Notes: generated from the sequence alone by a model not told the origin. A stretch of DNA of 64,000 nt from Woeseiaceae bacterium (GCA_021773035.1 JAJFKU010000052.1:134040-198039), one strand, 5' to 3'. Shown: positions 44,341 through 52,442, counted from the first letter of the stretch. Numbers and translations are program-made.

Positions 44341-44983
44341 GAAAACAAAGGGAATCATGGCACTGCTGGCGGCGCTGGCGCTTGCCGGATGTGCAGGGTC
44401 TGGCGCTCCGCGACCCGCTGCGGACGGTCGACAGGCTGATGCTCCGGATGCGACGGCCGACAGCGGCGAGTTGCTGCCCGACGTTCCCGCAGCGGTGCTG
44501 ACGATGTTTGAGCAGGCGACCGCATCGATGGCCGCGGGCGATTTTGTCGACGCTGAACTGCGATTCAAAGAGTTTTTGCTGCAGTATCCGGATTATCCCG
44601 GCGCCTATGTAAATCTCGCGATAATCCATTCGAGCAATGGCAACGATGCGGCCGCAGAGGCATCGATTGATGCCGCTTTGGCGCTACAGCCCAATCACCC
44701 CGCGGCTTTGAACCAATTGGGCATGCTACTTCGCAGAAATGGCAATTTTCTGGAGGCAGAAGCCGCTTATTTGAAGGCCGTCACAGTCTCGCCCGAGTAC
44801 GCCTTGGCACACTACAACCTGGGCGTTCTTAACGAACTCTATCTGCAGCGCCTGGATGTGGCGCTGCAGCATTTCGAGATCTACCAGTCTTTGGTTGGCG
44901 AAGATAAACAGGTCGCGAAGTGGATCACGGATCTGACGCGTCGCGTTGCGGCGAATCAGCGAACGGCAAACGTGGCGGAATGA
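44318..44983 (+). CDS. TPR lipoprotein
   Basis: The product is 221 residues from ATG 44318, ten bases after GAGGAG; a GTG at 44312 is too close to it. The signal sequence ends in a lipobox (LLAALALAGCAGSG), so the protein is a lipoprotein. After a disordered linker, three TPR units follow (FVDAELRFKEFLLQYPDYPG, NDAAAEASIDAALALQPNHP, FLEAEAAYLKAVTVSPEYAL). This is the layout of PilF/PilW-type pilotins, so it may deliver or assemble an outer-membrane part of the machine. It overlaps its neighbours at both ends. Confidence 0.88.
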   Translation: MSLQRCTRKTKGIMALLAALALAGCAGSGAPRPAADGRQADAPDATADSGELLPDVPAAVLTMFEQATASMAAGDFVDAELRFKEFLLQYPDYPGAYVNLAIIHSSNGNDAAAEASIDAALALQPNHPAALNQLGMLLRRNGNFLEAEAAYLKAVTVSPEYALAHYNLGVLNELYLQRLDVALQHFEIYQSLVGEDKQVAKWITDLTRRVAANQRTANVAE

Positions 44984-45450
44984 CGGACATGAATACTTGT
45001 ATAAAGGCAGTATTCGGCACCGGAGTCATGCTCGCCATGTTACTGGCAACGTTTGTCGCTTTTGCTCAAGAGGAGCTTGACGAGATCGGTCCGGCAGTGG
45101 ATACCTCTGCAATCGATGTACCCGAGGCGGATGCGGTTGATTCCGAGGATGCGATAGAGGAGATCGGTCCGGCGGTCGATACGTCAGCGACGAGCGATGA
45201 CATTACGCGCCGGACGACGGGTAATCGTGTAATGGACTCGATCGAGTTGGGTCGCACGGAGATAACGGGCAACCAGGAGTTGCCGAAAGTACTGTATATC
45301 GTGCCCTGGAAGAAAGCGGATCCGGGGGACTTGATGGGAAAACCCGTCAACACACTGCTCGATGAGGTGCTGGCACCGATCGACAGAGAAGAGTTTATTC
45401 GGCAGGTCGACTACTACGACGATCTGTACGGCGAAAGTGAAAAAGAGTAA
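44980..45450 (+). CDS. small exported acidic protein with an internal repeat
   Basis: The product is 156 residues from ATG 44980, overlapping the previous stop as ATGA. The signal peptide (cleavage after VAFAQ, about residue 28) is followed by two exact copies of EIGPAVDTSA at residues 35-44 and 61-70, then a conserved-looking C-terminal half (GNQELPKVLYIVPWKKADPG). I recognise no family. Position before the ExbB gene suggests an accessory of the complex. It is also acidic, like the small exported protein of the vWA operon, though the sequences are not alike. Confidence 0.75.
   Translation: MTDMNTCIKAVFGTGVMLAMLLATFVAFAQEELDEIGPAVDTSAIDVPEADAVDSEDAIEEIGPAVDTSATSDDITRRTTGNRVMDSIELGRTEITGNQELPKVLYIVPWKKADPGDLMGKPVNTLLDEVLAPIDREEFIRQVDYYDDLYGESEKE
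45082..45189 (+). repeat. two 30-base copies encoding EIGPAVDTSA
   Basis: The copies at 45082-45111 and 45160-45189 are in frame, 78 bases apart, and encode identical peptides while differing at several synonymous sites. That means the peptide, not the DNA, has been conserved. Confidence 0.8.
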
Positions 45451-45503
45451 GAGCGGTTTCTACCGCAAAATGAACAAGTGACTGTTTTTAGAGGAGCAGA
45501 CAA

Positions 45504-46145
45504 ATGAGCACTATCGTGCGGTTTTTTCAGGATGGCGGAGCATTCATGATCCCTATCCTGTTGGTGTTTGGTTTCGGCGTCGCGATCGCGATCGAGCGCT
45601 GGACCTACCTGACGATGTCGGGTGCAAGCAATCGTGCTTTGTGGAAGAAAATCGTGCCTTTCCTGAAGGCCGGAAACTTCCAGGAAGCGGCGCAGCACAC
45701 GGCGAAATCCAAGGCAGCTATCGGTTCGATTCTGACCTACGGCCTGTACCGAGTTAAATCGGCCCGCCGTCGCGACGATATCGAGAAGGCAATGGAAGAA
45801 AGCCTGATGGAAGTATTGCCGCGACTTGAAAAGCGTACGCACTATATAGCGACGCTCGCCAACATCGCGACGCTGCTCGGGCTGCTCGGAACGATTATCG
45901 GCCTGATTGCTGCGTTTACCGCGGTTGCCGAGGCAAATCCCGCCGATAAGGCGGATATGTTGTCCGCATCGATCTCCACCGCGATGAATACCACGGCATT
46001 CGGGCTGATGGCGGCGATTCCGTTGCTGCTGATTCACGCTCTGCTGCAGACAAAGACCAATGCGCTGGTTGACAGCCTCGAAATGGCCAGCGTCAAGTTT
46101 TTGAATGCCGTTACCGAACGTCAGCTGAAGACGTCCGGAGCGTAA
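45504..46145 (+). CDS. ExbB/TolQ-type proton channel protein
   Basis: The product is 213 residues from ATG 45504 behind GAGGAG. It has one helix at about 12-32 (AFMIPILLVFGFGVAIAIER) and two at about 118-145 and 160-185 (IATLLGLLGTIIGLIAAFTA, then STAMNTTAFGLMAAIPLLLI). The G-LLGT-xx-G-I motif and the conserved Thr of the last helix identify the family. It forms the channel pentamer that, with the two ExbD proteins downstream, uses the proton gradient to drive the TonB-like protein. This is the standard order ExbB-ExbD-ExbD-TonB-like. Confidence 0.93.
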   Translation: MSTIVRFFQDGGAFMIPILLVFGFGVAIAIERWTYLTMSGASNRALWKKIVPFLKAGNFQEAAQHTAKSKAAIGSILTYGLYRVKSARRRDDIEKAMEESLMEVLPRLEKRTHYIATLANIATLLGLLGTIIGLIAAFTAVAEANPADKADMLSASISTAMNTTAFGLMAAIPLLLIHALLQTKTNALVDSLEMASVKFLNAVTERQLKTSGA

Positions 46146-46148
46146 GCG

Positions 46149-46676
46149 ATGATGCGTAGCCGCAGAGGCGGCCGACGTCAGAACGACGATACGGCTGAAC
46201 TCAACATCACGGCGTTTATGAACCTGATGGTTATTCTGGTTCCGTTCCTGCTTATTACCGCGGTGTTCTCGCGATTGGCAATTCTCGAATTGAACTTGCC
46301 AGGCTCCTCTACTGAGCCCGTGGAACCGCAGGATCAGGTATTCCAGCTAGAGGTTATCGTTCGATCGGACAAGATCGAGGTCGGTGACCGTAATCAGGGT
46401 CTGCTGGGTATCTACCCGAATACCGAAGATGGCTACGACTTCGACGCTGTCGGCGAAAAACTTGTGCAGCTGAAGGAGCGCTATCCGGACAAGACGGACG
46501 CGTCCATTCTGCTGGAGCAGGATATTGCCTACGACACACTGGTACAGATCATGGATACCGTTCGTGTGTCTGTCGACATCGAGACCGATGAGGACAACGA
46601 ACCAAGCCTTGTGCGCTCCGATCTGTTTCCTGATATCTCGATCGGCGATGCACCGGTCCTGGCGGGAGGTGCCTGA
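46149..46676 (+). CDS. ExbD/TolR-family protein 1, with Asn replacing the conserved Asp
   Basis: The product is 175 residues from ATG 46149 (or the adjacent ATG 46152). The layout is a basic cytoplasmic tail, one helix (NLMVILVPFLLITAVFSRLA) and a periplasmic ExbD domain. In E. coli ExbD the helix begins PFIDVMLVLL, with Asp25 essential for proton transfer. Here the aligned text is AFMNLMVILV and residue 25 is Asn (codon AAC at 46221). So this subunit should not carry protons itself. It stays membrane-anchored and presumably pairs with the second ExbD. The stop shares one base with the next start. Confidence 0.9.
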   Translation: MMRSRRGGRRQNDDTAELNITAFMNLMVILVPFLLITAVFSRLAILELNLPGSSTEPVEPQDQVFQLEVIVRSDKIEVGDRNQGLLGIYPNTEDGYDFDAVGEKLVQLKERYPDKTDASILLEQDIAYDTLVQIMDTVRVSVDIETDEDNEPSLVRSDLFPDISIGDAPVLAGGA

Positions 46677-47203
46677 TGGTTAAGTCCGGTCGCGCAAAAC
46701 GTATGGAAAAGCACCACAAGCGCAATAAAGGCTCTGGTGCTCTGAACCTCGTATCGCTGATGGATATTTTTACGATTCTGGTGTTTTTCCTGCTCGTCAA
46801 TTCATCCGACGTGCAGACGCTGCCGAATGCGAAGGAATTGCAGCTGCCGGAATCCATCGCCGAGGAGAAGGCCAAGGAAACCGTTGTCATTCTGATCGGC
46901 CAAAACGACCTGATAGTGCAGGGCACGCCGGTTGCGAAGATCGCCGACATCATGGCGACCAAAGGCAACGATATACCAGAGCTGCGAGAAGCGCTGTTAT
47001 CGCAGAACGATCGTGTCCTGCGCCGCGAAGCACAGGACGATATTGCCAGCAGGGAAGTCACGATTATGGGTGACAAGGACATTCCATACCGCTTGCTGAA
47101 GAAGGTCATGGCGACCTGCACGCAATCGGACTACGGACAGATTTCGCTGGCCGTGCTGCAGAAGAGTTCGGAGGAACTCAACAACATTCAGGCAGCGCGC
47201 TAA
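46676..47203 (+). CDS. ExbD/TolR-family protein 2, with the proton-carrying Asp
   Basis: The product is 175 residues from ATG 46676. A basic tail (KRMEKHHKRNKG) leads to the helix LVSLMDIFTILVFFLLVN, where Asp30 (codon at 46763) aligns with Asp25 of ExbD. The periplasmic domain follows (ELQLPESIAEEKAKETVVIL, then DKDIPYRLLKKVMATC). With the Asn-bearing subunit encoded upstream it probably forms a heterodimer inside the ExbB pentamer. That makes a machine with a single proton path rather than two. Confidence 0.92.
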   Translation: MVKSGRAKRMEKHHKRNKGSGALNLVSLMDIFTILVFFLLVNSSDVQTLPNAKELQLPESIAEEKAKETVVILIGQNDLIVQGTPVAKIADIMATKGNDIPELREALLSQNDRVLRREAQDDIASREVTIMGDKDIPYRLLKKVMATCTQSDYGQISLAVLQKSSEELNNIQAAR

Positions 47204-47234
47204 TGCGCACGGACGACGTTTAGGAGTCACGGAA

Positions 47235-48188
47235 TTGGATTTACCGTTTTACAGAGAATATGACCTGCCCTGGACGACCGGCCAGAGCCAGGACAAGAAG
47301 TTCCAGCGCTTGCTCGGGATCATATTCCTGGTTTGTGCGGTACTCAGTATTGTCTGGCCCTTTATTCCGGTGCCCGAGCCCGATCCCTTCGATGTCGAAG
47401 AGATCCCGCCGCGTATTGCGCAGCTGTTGCTGGAAGAAAAACCGTTGCCACCACCACCGCCACCGGTTGTCGAGGAAGAGCCGGAACCCGAGCCGGACGA
47501 CCCTGAGCCGGAGCCCGAGCAGGTTGTTGAGACGGAACCCGAACCGGAGCCCGAGCCCGAACCGGAGCCCGATCGCGAGGAAATCGCTCGCGAACAGGCG
47601 CAGGCGGCGTTGATGCCGTTTGCCGAAGATCTCGCGGATCTCGTTGACAACGAATTGTTGGACCAGGTGGCGGACGATCGCGAACTGAGCGCTTCCGTCG
47701 GTGAGGCTGAACGCAACGAGCGCTCAATGATTACCTCGAAAGTCGGAGCGGCATCCGGCGGTATTAACACGGCGGCTATGAGTCGCAATACCGGCGGCGG
47801 TGGAATCGCCGGCCGGTCTACGACACGCGTTGCCAGCCCGGTGGCCGGCATTGGCCAGGCGGGCGGTGCGGCGAGTCGTTCCGGATCCAGCGGCAAGGCC
47901 TCGCGGTCACGTGAAGAGATTGAACTCGTGTTCGACAGGAACAAAGGTGCGATTTTTGCGCTCTACAATCGTGCGTTGCGCCGCGATCCGTCTCTGGAAG
48001 GCAAGTTGGTTTTGAGGTTAACCATCGATCCCAACGGTAGCGTTTCTTTCTGTGAGGTCATTTCCAGCGAACTCGGCGATGCTGATCTTGAGCGCAAACT
48101 GGTACAGCGCATCAAGCTCTTCAAGTTCGAAGCCAGGGATGTCGAAGCAATAACGACTACCAAGCCGATCGACTTCTTCCCGGCGTAG
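47235..48188 (+). CDS. AgmX/PglI-type TonB-like energy transducer
   Basis: The product is 317 residues from TTG 47235 behind AGGAG. The single helix is at about 28-48 (LLGIIFLVCAVLSIVWPF). A Pro-Glu-rich rigid spacer (about 68-115) follows, as in TonB. Then comes a Gly/Ser-rich middle and a C-terminal domain of about 90 residues (IELVFDRNKGAIFALYNRAL, then LVLRLTIDPNGSVSFCEVIS). That domain is the AgmX/PglI C-terminal type known from gliding-motility loci of Myxococcus. It should span the periplasm and pull on an outer-membrane partner, which may be the TPR lipoprotein or TPR proteins upstream. It closes the operon. Confidence 0.9.
   Translation: MDLPFYREYDLPWTTGQSQDKKFQRLLGIIFLVCAVLSIVWPFIPVPEPDPFDVEEIPPRIAQLLLEEKPLPPPPPPVVEEEPEPEPDDPEPEPEQVVETEPEPEPEPEPEPDREEIAREQAQAALMPFAEDLADLVDNELLDQVADDRELSASVGEAERNERSMITSKVGAASGGINTAAMSRNTGGGGIAGRSTTRVASPVAGIGQAGGAASRSGSSGKASRSREEIELVFDRNKGAIFALYNRALRRDPSLEGKLVLRLTIDPNGSVSFCEVISSELGDADLERKLVQRIKLFKFEARDVEAITTTKPIDFFPA
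47479..47573 (+). repeat. low-complexity Pro-Glu coding repeat
   Basis: Degenerate tandem hexamers of the GAGCCG/GAACCC type encode alternating Glu and Pro. Such stretches form stiff extended spacers in TonB-like proteins and are prone to length change by slippage. Confidence 0.8.
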
Positions 48189-48301
48189 TTGTTCACTCGT
48201 GGTTGTCGCATCGCCGGATCCGCTCCACACGGCAATGATAGCTTGCAATTTGAAAGTAACATCATAACAATTCACTGATCGCAAGCAACGCTTGGTGCAC
48301 G

Positions 48302-48739
48302 ATGAGCAGATCCGCCCGAGGAGACAAATCCAGCTGTCCTATTAGCTATGGCCTTGATTTATTTGGGGATCGCTGGACATTGCTGCTACTGCGGGACCTG
48401 ATTTTGCAGGGCAAGACGCGGTTCGCGGAGTTTCTCACCGCCGACGAGAAAATCGCCTCAAACATACTGTCTGACCGGCTACGGCGCCTGGAAGAGCACG
48501 GCATTGTCGCTTGTCTGAAAGACCCGTCGGACGCCCGTCAGAAGATTTACGCCGCAACGGACAAAGGTCTGAGCCTGACACCCATACTATTGGAAATCGC
48601 GGCCTGGGGGGCGTCTCATGACCCGCAGACCGGCGCGCCCGAGGGCTTCGCGCTCGCCTTCTATGCGGATCGTGACGGCTATTATCGCGATCATCGAAAC
48701 CGCATCGCCGCATTGTCCGAGAAACAAAACCGCCGTTAG
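48302..48739 (+). CDS. HxlR-family transcriptional regulator
   Basis: The product is 145 residues from ATG 48302. The winged helix shows the family pattern: CPISYGLDLFGDRWTLLLLR with the N-terminal Cys that senses redox or electrophiles in some members, then ASNILSDRLRRLEEHGIVAC and YAATDKGLSLTPILLEIAAW. It probably controls itself or the adjacent dehydrogenase gene 38 bases downstream. The 113 bases before it hold a possible promoter (TTGCAA near 48243) but no firm operator. Confidence 0.9.
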   Translation: MSRSARGDKSSCPISYGLDLFGDRWTLLLLRDLILQGKTRFAEFLTADEKIASNILSDRLRRLEEHGIVACLKDPSDARQKIYAATDKGLSLTPILLEIAAWGASHDPQTGAPEGFALAFYADRDGYYRDHRNRIAALSEKQNRR

Positions 48740-48777
48740 CGTTGTTGCAGAGGCGTTTGACCGCGTAAACTGCCGCG

Positions 48778-49881
48778 ATGCGAAAAATACACCTGAGAAC
48801 GATTGCGCTGGCAGCTCTGGCCGCCGCGCCGTTGCTTGCCGCGGCGGATGTAACAATCGAGCGGCTCGTGCAACAGGCCGGCATCTCCGAGGGCAGCATC
48901 GCGGTTCGCGATATTCCCGGCTGGCGGGGGGCGCGCAAAATCCTGATCCGGGATATCGGCATTGAGCTCGATGGCATCGTTGATGACTCGGCGGGTGTGG
49001 AGGTCGTTGTTGTCGCGACCCTGGCCGAGGCCATGCAGCACGCCGGTGATGCCGACGCAATTGTCGGGTTTTGCGATGCCGAACTTTTCGCGCTCGCGAA
49101 ACGGCTCGCATGGGTACAGATTTACTGGGCGGGGGCGGAGCGGTGCCTGGCCGTTCCCGAGGTTGCGAGTGGCAGGCTCATGATGACGAATATGCAAAAG
49201 ATGTCGTCGCCTGTTATTGCCGAACACGCTATCGGGATGATGTTTTCGTTAGCGCGAAACCTGCCGCAGTTCATTCGTCGCATGGACGGCGGTGACTGGG
49301 AGGGCGGTGATGAGGCGACGGCCGGCATGACGCCGATCGCCGGTAAAACGCTTTTGGTGGCCGGCCTTGGCGGAATCGGCACGGAAGTTGCGAGGTTGGG
49401 TGCCGCCCTGGATATGCGTGTTATTGGTACCCGCAACAGCTCGAGAAGCGGCCCTGATTTCGTCGACTACGTCGGGTTGTCTCACGAGTTGGACGATCTC
49501 GCCGGCGAAGCCGATGTCATTGTCAATGCGTTACCGTTAACGAACGATACGAAAGGCCTTCTGGACAAAGAGTTTTTTGCCTCGACCCGCCGTGGAGCGA
49601 TATTCATCAATGTCGGCCGCGGACAAACCGTAGTGACCGATGCGCTACTTGCGGCTCTGGAATCCGGCCACTTGTCCGGTGCCGGCCTGGACGTTACCGA
49701 TCCGGAACCGCTGCCGGCAGAACACCCCTTGTGGCAGCAAAAGAATGTTGTGATAACCCCGCATGTCGCTGGTGTCGGCGGTGAGTTCGAAAGGCACCGT
49801 GCTTTGCTGGTCGAAAACCTGCGGCGCTACATCGCCGGCGACCACCTGCTGAACGTCGTCGACCCGAAAAAGGGTTATTGA
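48778..49881 (+). CDS. D-2-hydroxyacid dehydrogenase family protein with apparent signal peptide
   Basis: The product is 367 residues. The NAD(P)-binding fold is clear (LLVAGLGGIGTEVARLGAAL) and all three catalytic residues are in place: Arg in INVGRGQTVV, Glu in DVTDPEPLPAEHP and His in VVITPHVAGVGG. The odd feature is the N-terminus, MRKIHLRTIALAALAAAPLL followed by AAADV, which reads as a Sec signal peptide with an AxA cleavage site. No twin-arginine motif is present. A nicotinamide-dependent enzyme outside the cytoplasm would be unusual. A later start is possible, but the first ~30 residues fit no part of the known fold. The HxlR gene upstream may regulate it. Confidence 0.88.
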   Translation: MRKIHLRTIALAALAAAPLLAAADVTIERLVQQAGISEGSIAVRDIPGWRGARKILIRDIGIELDGIVDDSAGVEVVVVATLAEAMQHAGDADAIVGFCDAELFALAKRLAWVQIYWAGAERCLAVPEVASGRLMMTNMQKMSSPVIAEHAIGMMFSLARNLPQFIRRMDGGDWEGGDEATAGMTPIAGKTLLVAGLGGIGTEVARLGAALDMRVIGTRNSSRSGPDFVDYVGLSHELDDLAGEADVIVNALPLTNDTKGLLDKEFFASTRRGAIFINVGRGQTVVTDALLAALESGHLSGAGLDVTDPEPLPAEHPLWQQKNVVITPHVAGVGGEFERHRALLVENLRRYIAGDHLLNVVDPKKGY

Positions 49882-49888
49882 CATAGCC

Positions 49889-50779
49889 ATGACCGATATA
49901 CCCATAAAAAAATACCGCCTTCGTCGCGCCAGGAAGTGGCTCAAGCGTAATCTGATCCCGTTTCCGATTCGTGCCAGCAAGGTTCGTGCTAAGTGGAGCA
50001 GGGCAGATCGCCGCGACTGGCCGCCGTCGTCGCAGGACGGCGTGCCCGGCCTTGACCGCTATGAATACAGTTGGTTGTCGCAGAACGGTGAGGACGGAGT
50101 CATCCGCTACCTCTTCGACGAAATCGGCTATGAATCGCGCTGGTTCGTCGAGTTCGGTTTCGGCGCGGTACAGTGCAATGCGCTGCGACTCATGATTCAC
50201 GAGAACTTCAACGGCCTGTTGATGGACGGTAGTGAGGAAAACGTCAGCTTTTTTAACTACACGGCAAAAAAACTCGGCATCGAGCGCGTCAAGGCTGTGC
50301 AGACGTTTATTACTCGCGACAATCTCGAGGATCTGATAACCGGTAACGGCGTTCCACGCGATATCGACTTCCTCTCCCTCGATGTCGACGGCAACGACTA
50401 TTGGTTCTGGCAGGAACTTACCTGTATTGCGCCGCGAGTGGTCTGTATCGAATACAACGCCGGCATCGGGCCCGATCTGTCCTGGACCGTGCCATATGAC
50501 GACGAGTTCGAACGCTACGCGAAACACCCCGGCGGTTTTTTTCATGGTGCATCGTTGACGGCGCTGGAATCGTTGGGGAAAAGTAAAGGTTATTACCTGA
50601 TCGGTTGCGATCTGACCGGCACCAACGCCTATTTTTTGCGTAACGACATTCGGATCGAAGGCGTTCCGGCGCTAACGCCACGGGAGGCCTATCGACCGCA
50701 TGCGAACTGGCTGGGACGCGGAATTTCCGAGTCGCGGCAACTTGAGATCATGCAGTCGATGCCGTACCAGGAAGTCTGA
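49889..50779 (+). CDS. FkbM-like methyltransferase-fold protein, hypothetical
   Basis: The product is 296 residues from ATG 49889. The centre looks like an S-adenosylmethionine methyltransferase fold: WFVEFGFGAVQCNALRLMIH (first strand and glycine turn, though less Gly-rich than usual), NFNGLLMDGSEENVSFF (acidic end of strand 2) and IDFLSLDVDGNDYWFWQEL, which is FkbM-like. The end (YLIGCDLTGTNAYFLRND) also suits FkbM-type proteins. A basic N-terminal 45 residues precede the domain. The substrate is unknown; glycans or glycolipids are common for relatives. It shares an operon with the two DNA repair genes downstream, which may be coincidence. Confidence 0.65.
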   Translation: MTDIPIKKYRLRRARKWLKRNLIPFPIRASKVRAKWSRADRRDWPPSSQDGVPGLDRYEYSWLSQNGEDGVIRYLFDEIGYESRWFVEFGFGAVQCNALRLMIHENFNGLLMDGSEENVSFFNYTAKKLGIERVKAVQTFITRDNLEDLITGNGVPRDIDFLSLDVDGNDYWFWQELTCIAPRVVCIEYNAGIGPDLSWTVPYDDEFERYAKHPGGFFHGASLTALESLGKSKGYYLIGCDLTGTNAYFLRNDIRIEGVPALTPREAYRPHANWLGRGISESRQLEIMQSMPYQEV

Positions 50780-50780
50780 G

Positions 50781-51494
50781 TTGCCGCAGGTGACTGCAAA
50801 AGCCATGCGCGAAGCTTTGCATGCTCTTGGCGATAAGAAGATCGCAGAACACTCGGCGGGTTTTTTTAAGTCCGGTAAAGGTGAGTACGGCGAAGGTGAT
50901 CGTTTCGTCGGTGTTCGCGTACCGGTGATTCGCGCGCAGGTGAAAAAATCTCGCGATGCGCCGCTGCGCGCCGTGCTTTCCCTGCTGAAGTCCAGCTGGC
51001 ATGAAGAACGATTGTTTGCGGTTCTGCTGCTTGTCGATCAATACAAGCGTGGTTCCGAAGACGACAGGGAGCGTGTCTTCAACGCCTACATAGAACACCG
51101 GGAATACGTCAATAACTGGGACATCGTCGACGCTTCGGCGCATCTGATCGTTGGGCCTTACCTCGACAAGCGTTCTCGAAAGCTGCTCTATAATCTGGCG
51201 GATTCCGCAATGCTGTGGGATCGTCGCATCGCGATGATGGCGACTTACCACTACATTCGGAAGTTGGATTTTGTCGATGCCCTGAAAATCGCGCGTAAAC
51301 TACGTGACGATGAACACGACCTGATTCACAAAGTCGTTGGCTGGATGCTCAGAGAGATAGGCAACCGCGATTCCGCCGTCGAGGAGGCGTACTTGCAAAA
51401 ACACTACAAGAAGATGCCACGAACAATGCTGCGCTATGCCATTGAGAAGTTTCCCGAGGCACGTCGCAAGGCCTATCTGAATGGAAACGTCTGA
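50781..51494 (+). CDS. AlkD-like DNA alkylation repair protein
   Basis: The product is about 237 residues, starting at TTG 50781 or GTG 50790; the in-frame ATG at 50700 lies inside the previous gene and adds unrelated residues. The sequence is an all-helical HEAT-like repeat protein with GVRVPVIRAQVKKSRDAPLR, SSWHEERLFAVLLLVDQYKR, VNNWDIVDASAHLIVGPYL, DRRIAMMATYHYIRK and DEHDLIHKVVGWMLREIG. These are the AlkD signatures, including the Trp and Asp that contact the lesion. AlkD excises N3- and N7-alkylpurines without base flipping. It overlaps the next glycosylase gene by 14 bases. Confidence 0.9.
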   Translation: MPQVTAKAMREALHALGDKKIAEHSAGFFKSGKGEYGEGDRFVGVRVPVIRAQVKKSRDAPLRAVLSLLKSSWHEERLFAVLLLVDQYKRGSEDDRERVFNAYIEHREYVNNWDIVDASAHLIVGPYLDKRSRKLLYNLADSAMLWDRRIAMMATYHYIRKLDFVDALKIARKLRDDEHDLIHKVVGWMLREIGNRDSAVEEAYLQKHYKKMPRTMLRYAIEKFPEARRKAYLNGNV

Positions 51495-51999
51495 GGGTTT
51501 TCCCGCTATCGCGCGCTGCGACGCCCGAGTACTGGTGCTCGGCAGCCTGCCCGGGCAGAAGTCTCTGCTGGAAAACGAATACTACGCTCATCCGCGTAAC
51601 GCCTTTTGGCCGATAATGAACGAGATTTTCGGAATCAGCGGTGAGTACGCAGTGAGGTGCCAGGCCCTCTGTGAGCACAAAGTCGCCGTGTGGGACGTAT
51701 TGCAGGCCTCGGTAAGGCCGGGAAGCCTGGATGCCGACATTCAACTGGCGACGGCCAGTGCGAATGATTTCGCTGCCTTTTTCAATGAGTTTTCCCTGCT
51801 CGAGCTTATCGTGTTCAATGGAAAGAAGGCCGAACAACTGTTTCGGCAGTTTGTTCCGGCAAATGTGGGGTCGACGATTCGCCGGCTCGGATTGCCATCG
51901 ACCAGCCCTGCCCATGCCGCGATGTCGTTTTCTCAAAAATTACGGCGCTGGCAAGTCGGCTTTGCGCTGTTGCGGGATACGAGAAAGGAGCAGCAATGA
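51481..51999 (+). CDS. hypoxanthine-DNA glycosylase (UDG superfamily, family 6-like)
   Basis: The product is 172 residues from ATG 51481. The N-terminal active-site region VLGSLPGQKSLLENEYYAHP followed by RNAFWPIM matches DNA-deoxyinosine glycosylases. A later Asn in VFNGKKAEQLF and the SPAHAAMSF loop correspond to motif 2 of the superfamily. It removes hypoxanthine formed by adenine deamination. Together with the AlkD-like gene it overlaps, it makes a small base-excision repair pair. The end overlaps the MAPEG gene by four bases (ATGA). Confidence 0.85.
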   Translation: METSEGFPAIARCDARVLVLGSLPGQKSLLENEYYAHPRNAFWPIMNEIFGISGEYAVRCQALCEHKVAVWDVLQASVRPGSLDADIQLATASANDFAAFFNEFSLLELIVFNGKKAEQLFRQFVPANVGSTIRRLGLPSTSPAHAAMSFSQKLRRWQVGFALLRDTRKEQQ

Positions 52000-52442
52000 A
52001 CGATGATCTTATTTTTATACCGATGCTTGCGATGATGCTGCTGACTGCCGCGGTCTGGTTTTACATGTACGCGAAACGAATTACGGCCATGCGGCGCGCG
52101 GGAGTGCGTGTGCAGACTTATACGACGCCAGACAAGATTGTCGAACACCTGCCGGAAGCGGTGAACTACTCGGCGAATAATCTCAAAAATCTATTTGAGC
52201 TGCCGATTCTGTTCTACGCTCTGTGTCTCTATCTGTTCGTTACCGGGAACGTTGATCCGGCTTACCTCATCGCAGCCTGGATATTCGTGGCATTCCGCAT
52301 GCTGCACAGTATTGTCCACTGCACACGAAACGTCGTAATGCTGCGCTTCCGTCTTTATTGTGTGGCAGCATTCGCACTCTGGTTCATTTTGGGCAGGGCA
52401 CTTATTGAGCTTCTGCTGGTCTATTTCACTACGACCGTTTAG
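51996..52442 (+). CDS. MAPEG family membrane protein
   Basis: The product is 148 residues with four helices at about 5-22, 65-82, 85-105 and 120-145. The family motif NYSANNLKNLFELPILFYAL (the E-x-P-x-F type pattern) and the segment AAWIFVAFRMLHSIVHCTRN are diagnostic. MAPEG proteins are trimeric membrane enzymes, often glutathione transferases or peroxidases. Bacterial members of this branch have no assigned substrate. Confidence 0.88.
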   Translation: MNDDLIFIPMLAMMLLTAAVWFYMYAKRITAMRRAGVRVQTYTTPDKIVEHLPEAVNYSANNLKNLFELPILFYALCLYLFVTGNVDPAYLIAAWIFVAFRMLHSIVHCTRNVVMLRFRLYCVAAFALWFILGRALIELLLVYFTTTV

